Shown here: positions 8,991 to 23,300 of the stretch, in pieces
Layout of the letters: every line of letters begins with the position of its first letter
How positions within the stretch are numbered: the first letter of the stretch is position 1
DNA from: Thysanoteuthis rhombus
Taxonomy: Eukaryota > Mollusca > Cephalopoda > Oegopsida > Thysanoteuthidae
Length of the DNA stretch: 64,000 nt
Assembly: GCA_963457665.1 (NCBI GenBank)
Contig: OY735224.1
Span: 53,922,929-53,986,928, forward strand
Direction of reading: 5' to 3'
Made by a program: the position numbers and the translations under genes
The notes under the pieces: generated by a model
What the model saw: the letters and a program-made list of their open reading frames with translations, nothing else
What the model was told of the DNA's origin: nothing
Database searches by the model: none

Positions 8991-11060
8991 CTTTTTCAGG
9001 CGTAGTTTGACGTGCTGATTGCGACGGTACCATTGGATCGGGTGGATTTGATGTATTTTTCGATTCAGCCCAATTTGATGGAAATAGCCAAAATAGACCG
9101 AAAATGCATTTTTACCGCATACATAAGTGAGCCGTCAAAAATGGACTTTTGAATGTCATTTTTACCTATCGATTTATTGCTTTTTCTGGCGTAGTTTGAC
9201 GTGCTGATTGCAACAGTAGCATTGGATCGGGTGGATTTGATGTATTTTTCGATTCAGCCCAATTTGATGGAAATAGCCAATATTGACCGAAAAAACATTT
9301 TTACCGCATACATAAGTGAGCCGTCAAAAATGGTCTTTTGAATGTCATTTTTACCTATCGATTTTATGGCTTTTTCTGGCGTAGTTTGACGTGCTGATTG
9401 CAACGGTAGCATTGGATCAGGTGGATTTGATGTATTTTTCGATTCAGCCCAAATTGATGGAAATAGCCAATATTGACCGAAAAAACATTTTTACCGCATA
9501 CATCAGGGAGCCGTCAAGAATGGTCTTTTGAATGTCTTTTTACCTATCGATTTTATGGCTTTTTCTGGCGTAGTTTGACGTGCTGATTGCAACGGTAGCA
9601 TTGGATCGGGTGGATTTGATGTATTTTTCGATTCAGCCCAATTTGATGGAAATAGCCAATATTGACCAAAAATGCATTTTTACTGCATACATAAGTGAGC
9701 TGTCAAAAATGGTCTTTTCAATGTCATTTTTACATATCGATTTTATGGCTTTTTCTGGCGTAGTTTGACGTGCTGATTGCAACGGTAGCATTGGATCGGG
9801 TTGATTTGATGTAATTTTTGATACAGCCCAATTTGATGGAAATAGCCAATATTGACCGAAAATGCATTTTTACTGCGTACATAAGTGAGCCGTCAAAAAT
9901 GGTCTTTTGAATGTCATTTGTACCTATCAATTTTATGGCTTTTTCTGGCGTAGTTTGACGTGCTGATTGCAACGGTAGCATTGGATCAGGTGGATTTGAT
10001 GTATTTTTCGATTCAGCCCAAATTGATGGAAATAGCCAATATTGACCGAAAAAACATTTTTACCGCATACATCAGGGAGCCGTCAAGAATGGTCTTTTGA
10101 ATGTCTTTTTACCTATCGATTTTATGGCTTTTTCTGGCGTAGTTTGACGTGCTGATTGCAACGGTAGCATTGGATCGGGTGGATTTGATGTATTTTTCGA
10201 TTCAGCCCAATTTGATGGAAATAGCCAATATTGACCAAAAATGCATTTTTACTGCATACATAAGTGAGCTGTCAAAAATGGTCTTTTCAATGTCATTTTT
10301 ACATATCGATTTTATGGCTTTTTCTGGCGTAGTTTGACGTGCTGATTGCAACGGTAGCATTGGATCGGGTTGATTTGATGTAATTTTTGATACAGCCCAA
10401 TTTGATGGAAATAGCCAATATTGACCGAAAATGCATTTTTACTGCGTACATAAGTGAGCCGTCAAAAATGGTCTTTTGAATGTCATTTGTACCTATCAAT
10501 TTTATGGCTTTTTCTGGCGTAGTTTGACGTGCTGATTGCAACGGTAGCATTGGATCGGGTGGATTTGATGTATTTTTCGATTCAGCCCAATTTGATGGAA
10601 ATAGCCAATATTGACCAAAAAATGCATTTTTACTGCGTACATAAGTGAGCCGTCAAAAATGATCTTTTGAATGTCATTTGTACCTATCAATTTTATGGCT
10701 TTTTCTGGCGTAGTTTGACGTGCTGATTGCAACGGTACCATTGGATCGGGTGGATTTGATGTATTTTTCGACACAGCCCAATTTGATGGAAAAAGCCGCT
10801 TTTGGTGGAGAAGGCACTTCCATAAGGGAGCCATCAAAAATGGTCTTTTGAATGTCATTTTTACCTATCGATTTTATGGCTTTTTCTGGCGTAGTTTGAC
10901 GTGCTGATTGCAACGGTACCATTGGATCGGGTGGATTTGATGTATTTTTCGACTCAGCCCAATTTGATGGAAAAAGCCGCTATTGGTCGAGAAGGCACTT
11001 CCATAAGGGAGCCATCAAAAATGGTCTTTTGAATGTCATTTTTACCTATCGATTTTATTG
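8991..11060 (+). repeat. 2070-bp satellite segment, copy 1 of a tandem duplication
   Basis: This contains nine A monomers followed by two B monomers. Landmarks such as CTTTTTCAGG (8991), GCGACGGTAC (9021), TGGACTTTTG and the ATCAGGTGG monomers reappear exactly 2070 bp downstream. Inside is a 569-bp trimer (189+190+190) repeated twice from about 9411. Confidence 0.85.
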
Positions 11061-13130
11061 CTTTTTCAGGCGTAGTTTGACGTGCTGATTGCGACGGTAC
11101 CATTGGATCGGGTGGATTTGATGTATTTTTCGATTCAGCCCAATTTGATGGAAATAGCCAAAATAGACCGAAAATGCATTTTTACCGCATACATAAGTGA
11201 GCCGTCAAAAATGGACTTTTGAATGTCATTTTTACCTATCGATTTATTGCTTTTTCTGGCGTAGTTTGACGTGCTGATTGCAACAGTAGCATTGGATCGG
11301 GTGGATTTGATGTATTTTTCGATTCAGCCCAATTTGATGGAAATAGCCAATATTGACCGAAAAAACATTTTTACCGCATACATAAGTGAGCCGTCAAAAA
11401 TGGTCTTTTGAATGTCATTTTTACCTATCGATTTTATGGCTTTTTCTGGCGTAGTTTGACGTGCTGATTGCAACGGTAGCATTGGATCAGGTGGATTTGA
11501 TGTATTTTTCGATTCAGCCCAAATTGATGGAAATAGCCAATATTGACCGAAAAAACATTTTTACCGCATACATCAGGGAGCCGTCAAGAATGGTCTCTTG
11601 AATGTCTTTTTACCTATCGATTTTATGGCTTTTTCTGGCGTAGTTTGACGTGCTGATTGCAACGGTAGCATTGGATCGGGTGGATTTGATGTATTTTTCG
11701 ATTCAGCCCAATTTGATGGAAATAGCCAATATTGACCAAAAATGCATTTTTACTGCATACATAAGTGAGCTGTCAAAAATGGTCTTTTCAATGTCATTTT
11801 TACATATCGATTTTATGGCTTTTTCTGGCGTAGTTTGACGTGCTGATTGCAACGGTAGCATTGGATCGGGTTGATTTGATGTAATTTTTGATACAGCCCA
11901 ATTTGATGGAAATAGCCAATATTGACCGAAAATGCATTTTTACTGCGTACATAAGTGAGCCGTCAAAAATGGTCTTTTGAATGTCATTTGTACCTATCAA
12001 TTTTATGGCTTTTTCTGGCGTAGTTTGACGTGCTGATTGCAACGGTAGCATTGGATCAGGTGGATTTGATGTATTTTTCGATTCAGCCCAAATTGATGGA
12101 AATAGCCAATATTGACCGAAAAAACATTTTTACCGCATACATCAGGGAGCCGTCAAGAATGGTCTTTTGAATGTCTTTTTACCTATCGATTTTATGGCTT
12201 TTTCTGGCGTAGTTTGACGTGCTGATTGCAACGGTAGCATTGGATCGGGTGGATTTGATGTATTTTTCGATTCAGCCCAATTTGATGGAAATAGCCAATA
12301 TTGACCAAAAATGCATTTTTACTGCATACATAAGTGAGCTGTCAAAAATGGTCTTTTCAATGTCATTTTTACATATCGATTTTATGGCTTTTTCTGGCGT
12401 AGTTTGACGTGCTGATTGCAACGGTAGCATTGGATCGGGTTGATTTGATGTAATTTTTGATACAGCCCAATTTGATGGAAATAGCCAATATTGACCGAAA
12501 ATGCATTTTTACTGCGTACATAAGTGAGCCGTCAAAAATGGTCTTTTGAATGTCATTTGTACCTATCAATTTTATGGCTTTTTCTGGCGTAGTTTGACGT
12601 GCTGATTGCAACGGTAGCATTGGATCGGGTGGATTTGATGTATTTTTCGATTCAGCCCAATTTGATGGAAATAGCCAATATTGACCAAAAAATGCATTTT
12701 TACTGCGTACATAAGTGAGCCGTCAAAAATGATCTTTTGAATGTCATTTGTACCTATCAATTTTATGGCTTTTTCTGGCGTAGTTTGACGTGCTGATTGC
12801 AACGGTACCATTGGATCGGGTGGATTTGATGTATTTTTCGACTCAGCCCAATTTGATGGAAAAAGCCGCTTTTGGTGGAGAAGGCACTTCCATAAGGGAG
12901 CCATCAAAAATGGTCTTTTGAATGTCATTTTTACCTATCGATTTTATGGCTTTTTCTGGCGTAGTTTGACGTGCTGATTGCAACGGTACCATTGGATCGG
13001 GTGGATTTGATGTATTTTTCGACTCAGCCCAATTTGATGGAAAAAGCCACTATTGGTCGAGAAGGCACTTCCATAAGGGAGCCATCAAAAATGGTCTTTT
13101 GAATGTCATTTTTACCTATCGATTTTATTG
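11061..13130 (+). repeat. 2070-bp satellite segment, copy 2 of a tandem duplication
   Basis: This abuts copy 1 directly and differs from it at only a handful of bases that I noticed, for example CACAGCCC at 10773 against CTCAGCCC here and GGTCTCTTG near 11592. It therefore looks recent. Confidence 0.85.
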
Positions 13131-14197
13131 CTTTTTCTGGCGTAGTTTGACGTGCTGATTGCAACGGTACCATTGGATCGGGTGGATTTGATGTATTTTT
13201 CGACTCAGCCCAATTTGATGGAAAAAGCCGCTATTGGTCGAGAAGGCACTTCCATAAGGGAGCCATCAAAAATGGTCTTTTGAATGTCATTTTTACCTAT
13301 CGATTTTATGGCTTTTTCTGGCGTAGTTTGACGTGCTGATTGCAACAGTACCATTGGATCAGCTGGATTTGATGTATTTTTCGACTCAGCCCAATTTGAT
13401 GGAAAAAGCCACTATTGGTCGAGAAGGCACTTCCATAAGGGAGCCATCAAAAATGGTCTTTTGAATGTCATTTTTAACTATCGTTTTTATGGCTTTTTCT
13501 GGCGTAGTTTGACGTGCTGATTGCAACGGTACCATTGGATCGGGTGGATTTGATGTATTTTTCGACTCAGCCCAATTTGATGGAAAAAGCCGCTATTGGT
13601 CGAGAAGGCACTTCCATAAGGGAGCCATCAAAAATGGTCTTTTGAATGTCATTTTTACCTATCGATTTTATTGCTTTTTCTGGCGTAGTTTGACGTGCTG
13701 ATTGCAACGGTACCATTGGATCGGGTGGATTTGATGTATTTTTCGACTCAGCCCAATTTGATGGAAAAAGCCGCTATTGGTCGAGAAGGCACTTCCATAA
13801 GGGAGCCATCAAAAATGGTCTTTTGAATGTCATTTTTACCTATCGATTTTCTGGCTTTTTCTGGCGTAGTTTGACGTGCTGATTGCAACGGTACCATTGG
13901 ATCGGGTAGATTTGATGTATTTTTCGACTCAGCCCAATTTGATGGAAAAAGCCACTATTGGTCGAGAAGGCACTTCCATAACGGAGCCATCAAAAATTGT
14001 CTTTTGAATGTCAGTTTTATCTATCGATTTTATGGCTTTTTCTGGCGTAGTTTGACGTGCTGATTGCAACGGTACCATTGGATCGGGTGGATTTGATGTA
14101 TTTTTCGATTCAGCCCAATTTGATGGAAAAAGCCGCTATTGGTCGAGAAGGCACTTCCATAAGGGAGCCATCAAAAATGGTCTTTTGAATGTCATTT
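11800..14197 (+). repeat. 2398-bp satellite segment, copy 1 (overlaps the 2070-bp duplication)
   Basis: This spans A monomers and then B monomers with private marks: TTTTTAACTATCGTTTTTATGG, ATCAGCTGG, GGGTAGATTTG and GTCAGTTTTATC. Each recurs 2398 bp later. It partly overlaps the previous duplication, so the two events are nested in time. Confidence 0.8.
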
Positions 14198-16595
14198 TTA
14201 CCTATCGATTTTATGGCTTTTTCTGGCGTAGTTTGACGTGCTGATTGCAACGGTAGCATTGGATCGGGTTGATTTGATGTAATTTTTGATACAGCCCAAT
14301 TTGATGGAAATAGCCAATATTGACCGAAAATGCATTTTTACTGCGTACATAAGTGAGCCGTCAAAAATGGTCTTTTGAATGTCATTTGTACCTATCAATT
14401 TTATGGCTTTTTCTGGCGTAGTTTGACGTGCTGATTGCAACGGTAGCATTGGATCAGGTGGATTTGATGTATTTTTCGATTCAGCCCAAATTGATGGAAA
14501 TAGCCAATATTGACCGAAAAAACATTTTTACCGCATACATCAGGGAGCCGTCAAGAATGGTCTTTTGAATGTCTTTTTACCTATCGATTTTATGGCTTTT
14601 TCTGGCGTAGTTTGACGTGCTGATTGCAACGGTAGCATTGGATCGGGTAGATTTGATGTATTTTTCGATTCAGCCCAATTTGATGGAAATAGCCAATATT
14701 GACCAAAAATGCATTTTTACTGCATACATAAGTGAGCTGTCAAAAATGGTCTTTTCAATGTCATTTTTACATATCGATTTTATGGCTTTTTCTGGCGTAG
14801 TTTGACGTGCTGATTGCAACGGTAGCATTGGATCGGGTTGATTTGATGTAATTTTTGATACAGCCCAATTTGATGGAAATAGCCAATATTGACCGAAAAT
14901 GCATTTTTACTGCGTACATAAGTGAGCCGTCAAAAATGGTCTTTTGAATGTCATTTGTACCTATCAATTTTATGGCTTTTTCTGGCGTAGTTTGACGTGC
15001 TGATTGCAACGGTAGCATTGGATCGGGTGGATTTGATGTATTTTTCGATTCAGCCCAATTTGATGGAAATAGCCAATATTGACCAAAAAATGCATTTTTA
15101 CTGCGTACATAAGTGAGCCGTCAAAAATGATCTTTTGAATGTCATTTGTACCTATCAATTTTATGGCTTTTTCTGGCGTAGTTTGACGTGCTGATTGCAA
15201 CGGTACCATTGGATCGGGTGGATTTGATGTATTTTTCGACTCAGCCCAATTTGATGGAAAAAGCCGCTTTTGGTGGAGAAGGCACTTCCATAAGGGAGCC
15301 ATCAAAAATGGTCTTTTGAATGTCATTTTTACCTATCGATTTTATGGCTTTTTCTGGCGTAGTTTGACGTGCTGATTGCAACGGTACCATTGGATCGGGT
15401 GGATTTGATGTATTTTTCGACTCAGCCCAATTTGATGGAAAAAGCCGCTATTGGTCGAGAAGGCACTTCCATAAGGGAGCCATCAAAAATGGTCTTTTGA
15501 ATGTCATTTTTACCTATCGATTTTATTGCTTTTTCTGGCGTAGTTTTACGTGCTGATTGCAACGGTACCATTGGATCGGGTGGATTTGATGTATTTTTCG
15601 ACTCAGCCCAATTTGATGGAAAAAGCTGCTATTGGTCGAGAAGGCACTTCCATAAGGGAGCCATCAAAAATGGTCTTTTGAATGTCATTTTTACCTATCG
15701 ATTTTATGGCTTTTTCTGGCGTAGTTTGACGTGCTGATTGCAACAGTACCATTGGATCGGCTGGATTTGATGTATTTTTCGACTCAGCCCAATTTGATGG
15801 AAAAAGCCACTATTGGTCGAGAAGGCACTTCCATAAGGGAGCCATCAAAAATGGTCTTTTGAATGTCATTTTTAACTATCGTTTTTATGGCTTTTTCTGG
15901 CGTAGTTTGACGTGCTGATTGCAACGGTACCATTGGATCGGGTGGATTTGATGTATTTTTCGACTCAGCCCAATTTGATGGAAAAAGCCGCTATTGGTCG
16001 AGAAGGCACTTCCATAAGGGAGCCATCAAAAATGGTCTTTTGAATGTCATTTTTACCTATCGATTTTATTGCTTTTTCTGGCGTAGTTTGACGTGCTGAT
16101 TGCAACGGTACCATTGGATCGGGTGGATTTGATGTATTTTTCGACTCAGCCCAATTTGATGGAAATAGCCAATATTGATCGAGACGGCACTTCCATAAGG
16201 GAGCCATCAAAAATGGTCTTTTGAATGTCATTTTTACCTATCGATTTTATGGCTTTTTCTGGCGTAGTTTGACGTGCTGATTGCAACGGTACCATTGGAT
16301 CGGGTAGATTTGATGTATTTTTCGACTCAGCCCAATTTGATGGAAAAAGCCACTATTGGTCGAGAAGGCACTTCCATAAGGGAGCCATCAAAAATGGTCT
16401 TTTGAATGTCAGTTTTATCTATCGATTTTATGGCTTTTTCTGGCGTAGTTTGACGTGCTGATTGCAACGGTACCATTGGATCGGGTGGATTTGATGTATT
16501 TTTCGACTCAGCCCAATTTGATGGAAAAAGCTGCTATTGGTCGAGAAGGCACTTCCATAAGGGAGCCATCAAAAATGTTCTTTTGAATGTCATTT
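14198..16595 (+). repeat. 2398-bp satellite segment, copy 2
   Basis: This is the second copy, adjacent to copy 1. It gained a hybrid monomer near 16165: an A-type left half (GAAATAGCCAATATTG) joined to a B-type right half (ATCGAGACGGCACTTCC). Confidence 0.8.
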
Positions 16596-17390
16596 TTACC
16601 TATCGATTTTATGGCTTTTTCTGGCGTAGTTTGACGTGCTGATTGCAACGGTACCATTGGATCGGGTGGATTTGATGTATTTTTCGACTCGGCCCAATTT
16701 CATGGAAAAAGCCGCTATTGGTCGAGAAGGCACTTCCATAAGGGAGCCATCAAAAATGGTCTTTTGAATGTCATTTTTACCTATCGATTTTATGGCTTTT
16801 TCTGGCGTAGTTTGACGTGCTGATTGCAACGGTACCATTGGATCGGGTGGATTTGATGTACTTTTCGATTCAGCCCAATTTGATGGAAATAGCCAATATT
16901 GACCAAAAAATGCATTTTTACTGCGTACATAAGTGAGCCGTCAAAAATGGTCTTTTGAATGTCATTTGTACCTATCAATTTTATGGCTTTTTCTGGCGTA
17001 GTTTGACGTGCTGATTGCAACGGTAGCATTGGATCGGGTGGATTTGATGTATTTTTCGATTCAGCCCAATTTGATGGAAATAGCCAATATTGACCGAAAA
17101 AACATTTTTACTGCATACATAAGTGAGCTGTCAAAAATGGTCTTTTGAATGTCATTTTTACCTATCGATTTTATGGCTTTTTCTGGCGTAGTTTGACGTA
17201 CTGATTGCAACGGTAGCATTGGATCGGGTGGATTTGATGTATTTTTCGATTCAGCCCAATTTGATGGAAATAGCCAATATTGACCGAAAATGTATTTTTA
17301 CCGCATACATAAGTGAGCCGTCAAAAATGGTCTTTCCAATGTCATTTTTACCTATCGATTTTATGGCTTTTTCTGGCGTAGTTTGACGTG
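16596..17390 (+). repeat. Satellite, short B/A transition
   Basis: One B monomer is followed by three A monomers, including a 191-bp form with GACCAAAAAATGC. This set, together with what follows, is repeated at 38184 and beyond. Confidence 0.85.
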
Positions 17391-20300
17391 CTGATTGCAA
17401 CAGTACCATTGGATCGGGTGGATTTGATGTAATTTTCAACTCAGCCCAATTTGATGGAAAAAGCTGCTATTGGTCGAGAAGGCACTTCCATAAGGGAGCC
17501 ATCAAAAATGGTCTTTTGAATGTCATTTTCACCTATCGATTTTATGGCTTTTTCTGGCGTAGTTTGACGTGCTGATTGCAACTGTACCATTGGATCGGGT
17601 GGATTTGATGTAATTTTCAACTCAGCCCAATTTGATGGAAAAAGCCACTATTGGTCGAGAAGGCACTTCCATAAGGGAGCCATCAAACATGGTCTTTTGA
17701 ATGTCATTTCTACCTATCGATTTTATGGCTTTTTCTGGCGTAGTTTGACGTGCTGATTGCAACAGTACCATTGGATTGGGTCAATTTGATGTATTTTTCG
17801 ACTCGGCCCAATTTGATGGAAAAAGCCGCTATTGGTCGAGAAGGCACTTCCATAAGGGAGCCATCAAAAATGGTCTTTTGAATGTCATTTTTACCTATCG
17901 ATTTTATGGCTTTTTTCTGGCGTAGTTTGACGTGCTGATTGCAACGGTACCATTGGATCGGGTGGATTTGATGTATTTTTCGACTCAGCCCAATTTGATG
18001 GAAAAAGCCACTTTTGGTCGAGAAGGCACTTCCCTGAGGGAGCCATCAAAAATGGTCTTTTGAATGTCATTTTTACCTATAGATTTTATTGCTTTTTCTG
18101 GCGTAGTTTGACGTGCTGATTGCAGGGGTACCATTGGATCGGATGGATTTGATGTATTTTTCGACTCAGCCCAATTTGATGGAAAAAGCTGCTATTGGTC
18201 GAGAAGGCACTTCCATAAGGGAGCCATCAAAAATGGTCTTTTGAATGTCATTTTTACCTATCGATTTTATGGCTTTTTCTGGCGTAGTTTGACGTGCTGA
18301 TTCCAACGGTACCATTGGATCGGGTGGATTTGATGTATTTTTCGACTCAGCCCAATTTGATGGAAAAAGCCGCTATTGGTCGAGAAGGCACTTCCATAAG
18401 GGAGCCATCAAAAATGGTCTTTTGAATGTCATTTTTACCTATCGATTTTATGGCTTTTTCTGGCGTAGTTTGACGTGCTGATTGCAACGGTACCATTGGA
18501 TCGGGTAGATTTGATGTATTTTTCGACTCAGCCCAATTTGATGGAAAAAGCCACTATTGGTCGAGAAGGCACTTCCATAAGGGAGCCATCAAAAATGGTC
18601 TTTGGAATGTCATTTTTACCTATCGATTTTATGGCTTTTTCTGGCGTAGTTTGACGTGCTGATTGCAACGGTACCATTGGATCGGGTGGATTTGATGTAT
18701 TTTTCGACTCAGCCCAATTTGATGGAAAAAGCCGCTATTGGTCGAGAAGGCACTTCCATAAGGGAGCCATCAAAAATGGTCTTTTGAATGTCATTTTTAC
18801 CTATCGATTTTATGGCTTTTTCTGGCGTAGTTTGACGTGCTGATTGCAACGGTACCATTGGATCGGGTGGATTTGATGTATTTTTCGCCTCGGCCCAATT
18901 TGATGGAAAAAGCCGCTATTGGTCGAGAAGGCACTTCCATAAGGGAGCCATCAAAAATGGTCTTTTGAATGTCATTTTTACCTATCGATTTTATGGCTTT
19001 TTCTGGCGTAGTTTGACGTGCTGATTGCAACAGTACCATTGGATCGGGTGGATTTGATGTACTTTTCGATTCAGCCCAATTTGATGGAAATAGCCAATAT
19101 TGACCAAAAAATGCATTTTTACTGCGTACATAAGTGAGCCGTCAAAAATGGTCTTTTGAATGTCATTTGTACCTATCAATTTTATGGCTTTTTCTGGCGT
19201 AGTTTGACGTGCTGATTGCAACGGTACCATTGGATCGGCTGGATTTGATGTATTTTTCGACTCAGCCCAATTTGATGGAAAAAGCTGCTATTGGTCGAGA
19301 AGGCACTTCCATAAGGGAGCCATCAAAAATGGTCTTTGGAATGTCATTTTTACCTATCAATTTTATGGCTGTTTCTGGCGTAGTTTGACGTGCTGATTGC
19401 AACAGTACCATTGGATCGGGTGGATTTGATGTATTTTTCAACTCAGCCCAATTTCATGGAAAAAGTCAATATTGACCGAAAATGCATTTCTACCGCACGT
19501 CTCAGTAAGCTGTCAAAAATGGTCTTTTGAATGTCATTTTTACCTATTGATTTTATGGCTTTTTCTGGCGTAGTTTGACGTGCTGATTGCAACGGTACCA
19601 TTGGATCGGGTGGATTTGATGTATTTTTCGACTCAGCCCAATTTGATGGAAAAAGCCGCTATTGGTCGAGAAGGCACTTCCATAAGGGAGCCATCAAAAA
19701 TGGTCTTTTGAATGTCATTTTTACCTATCGATTTTATGGCTTTTTCTGGCGTAGTTTGACGTGCTGATTGCAACGGTATCATTGGATCGGGTGGATTTGA
19801 TGTATTTTTCGACTCAGCCCAATTTGATGGAAAAAGCCACTATTGGTCGAGAAGGCACTTCCATAAGGGAGCCATCAAAAATGGTCTTTTGAATGTCATT
19901 TTTACCTATCAATTTTATGGCTTTTTCTGGCGTAGTTTGACGTGCTGATTGCAACGGTACCATTGGATCGGGTGGATTTGATGTATTTTTCGACTCAGCC
20001 CAATTTGATGGAAAAAGCCGCTATTGGTCGAGAAGGCACTTCCATAAGGGAGCCATCAAAAATGGTCTTTTGAATGTCATTTTTACCTATCGATTTTATG
20101 GGGATTTCTGGCGTAGTTTGACGTGCTGATTGCAAAGGTACCATTGGATCGGGTGGATTTGATGTATTTTTCGACTCAGCCCAATTTGATGGAAATAGCC
20201 AATATTGATCGAGACGGCACTTCCATAAGGGAGCCATCAAAAATGGTCTTTTGAATGTCATTTTTACCTATCGATTTTATGGCTTTTTCTGGCGTAGTTT

Positions 20301-23300
20301 GACGTGCTCATTGCAACGGTACCATTGGATCGGGTGGATTTGATGTAATTTTCAACTCAGCCCAATTTGATGGAAAAAGCTGCTATTGGTCGAGAAGGCA
20401 CTTCCATAAGGGAGCCATCAAAAATGGTCTTTTGAATGTCATTTTTACCCATCGATTTTATGGCTTTTTCTGGCGTAGTTTGACGTGCTGATTGCAACTG
20501 TACCATTGGATCGGGTGGATTTGAAGTAATTTTCAACTCAGCCCAATTTGATGGAAAAAGCCACTATTGGTCGAGAAGGCACTTCCATAAGGGAGCCATC
20601 AAAAATGGTCTTTTGAATGTCATTTTTACCTATCGATTTTATGGCTTTTTCTGGCGTAGTTTGACGTGCTGATTGCAACAGTACCATTGGATTGGGTCGA
20701 TTTGATGTATTTTTCGACTCAGCCCGATTTGATGGAAAAAGCCGCTATTGGTCGAGAAGGCACTTCCATAAGGGAGCCATCAAAAATGGTCTTTTGAATG
20801 TCATTTTTACCTATCGATTTTATGGCTTTTTCTGGCGTAGTTTGACGTGCTGATTGCAACGGTACCATTGGATCGGGTGGATTTGATGTATTTTTCGACT
20901 CAGCCCAATTTGATGGAAAAAGCCGCTTTTGGTGGAGAAGGCACTTCCATAAGGGAGCCATCAAAAATGGTCTTTTGAATGTCATTTTTACCTATCGATT
21001 TTATGGCTTTTTCTGGCGTAGTTTGACGTGCTGATTGCCACGGTACCATTGGATCGGGTGGATTTGATGTATTTTTCGACTCAGCCCAATTTGATGGAAA
21101 AAGCTGCTATTGGTCGAGAAGGCACTTCCATAAGGGAGCCATCAAAAATGGTCTTTTGAATGTCATTTTTACCTATCGATTTTATGGCTTTTTCTGGCGT
21201 AGTTTGTCGTGCTGATTGCAACGGTACCATTGGATCGGGTGGATTTGATGTATTTTTCGACTCAGCCCAATTTGATGGAAAAAGCCGCTATTGGTCGAGA
21301 AGGCACTTCCATAAGGGAGCCATCAAAAATGGTCTTTTGAATGTCATTTTTACCTATCGATTTTATGGCTTTTTCTGGCGTAGTTTGACGTGCTGATTGC
21401 AACGGTACCATTGGATCGGGTGGATTTGATGTATTTTTCGACTCAGCCCAATTTGATGGAAAAAGCTGCTATTGGTCGAGAAGGCACTTCCATAAGGGAG
21501 CCATCAAAAATGGTCTTTTGAATGTCATTTTTACCTATCGTTTTTATGGCTTTTTCTGGCGTAGTTTGACGTGCTGATTGCAACGGTACCATTGGATCGG
21601 GTGGATTTGATGTATTTTTCGACTCAGCCCAATTTGATGGAAAAAGCCGCTATTGGTCGAGAAGGCACTTCCATAAGGGAGCCATCAAAAATGGTCTTTT
21701 GAATGTCATTTTCACCTATCGATTTTATTGCTTTTTCTGGCGTAGTTTGACGTGCTGATTGCAACGGTACCATTGGATCGGGTGGATTTGATGTATTTTT
21801 CGACTCAGCCCAATTTGATGGAAAAAGCCGCGATTGGGCGAGAAGGCACTTCCATAAGGGAGCCATCAAAAATGGTCTTTTGAATGTCATTTTTACCTAT
21901 CGATTTTATGGCTTTTTCTGGCGTAGTTTGACGTGCTGATTGCAACGGTACCATTGGATCGGCTGGATTTGATGTATTTTTCGACTCAGCCCAATTTGAT
22001 GGAAAAAGCCACTATTGGTCGAGAAGGCACTTCCATAAGGGAGCCATCAAAAATGGTCTTTTGAATGTCATTTTTACCTATCGATTTCATGGCTTTTTCT
22101 GGCGTAATTAGACGTGCTGATTGCAACGGTACCATTGGATCGGGTGGATTTGATGTATTTTTCGACTCAGCCCAATTTGATGGAAAAAGCCGCTATTGGT
22201 CGAGAAGGCATTTCCATAAGGGAGCCATCAAAAATGGTCTTTTGAATGTCATTTTTACCTATCGATTTTATGGCTTTTTCTGGCGTAGTTTGACGTGCTG
22301 ATTGCAACGGTACCATTGGATCGGGTAGATTTGATGTATTTTTCGACTCAGCCCAATTTGATGGAAAAAGCCACTATTGGTCGAGAAGGCACTTCCATAA
22401 GGGAGCCATCAAAAATGGTCTTTTGAATGTCAGTTTTATCTATCGATTTTATGGCTTTTTCTGGCGTAGTTTGACGTGCTGATTGCAACGGTACCATTGG
22501 ATCGGGTGGATTTGATGTATTTTTCGACTCAGCCCAATTTGATGGAAAAAGCCGCTATTGGTCGAGAAGTCACTTCCATAAGGGAGCCATCAAAAATGGT
22601 CTTTTGAATGTCATTTTTACCTATCGATTTTATGGCTTTTTCTGGCGTAGTTTGACGTGCTGATTGCAACGGTACCATTGGATCGGGTGGATTTGATGTA
22701 TTTTTCGACTCGGCCCAATTTGATGGAAAAAGCCGCTATTGGTCGAGAAGGCACTTCCATAAGGGAGCCATCAAAAATGGTCTTTTGAATGTCATTTTTA
22801 CCTATCGATTTTATGGCTTTTTCTGGCGTAGTTTGACGTGCTGATTGCAACGGTACCATTGGATCGAGTGGATTTGATGTATTTTTCGACTCAGCCCAAT
22901 TTGATGGAAAAAGCCGCTATTGGTCGAGAAGGCACTTCCATAAGGGAGCCATCAAAAATGGTCTTTTGAATGTCATTTTTACCTATCGATTTTATGGCTT
23001 TTTCTGGCGTAGTTTGACGTGCTGATTGCAACGGTACCATTGGATCGGGTGGTTTTGATGTATTTTTCGACTCAGCCCAATTTGATGGAAAAAGCCGCTA
23101 TTGGTCGAGAAGGCACTTCCATAAGGGAGCCATCAAAAATGGTCTTTTGAATGTCATTTTCACCTATCGATTTTATGGCTTTTTCTGACGTAGTTTGATG
23201 TGCTGATTGCAACGGTACCATTGGATCGGGTGGATTTGATGTATTTTTCGACTCAGCCCAATTTGATGGAAAAAGCCACTATTGGTCGAGAAGGCACTTC

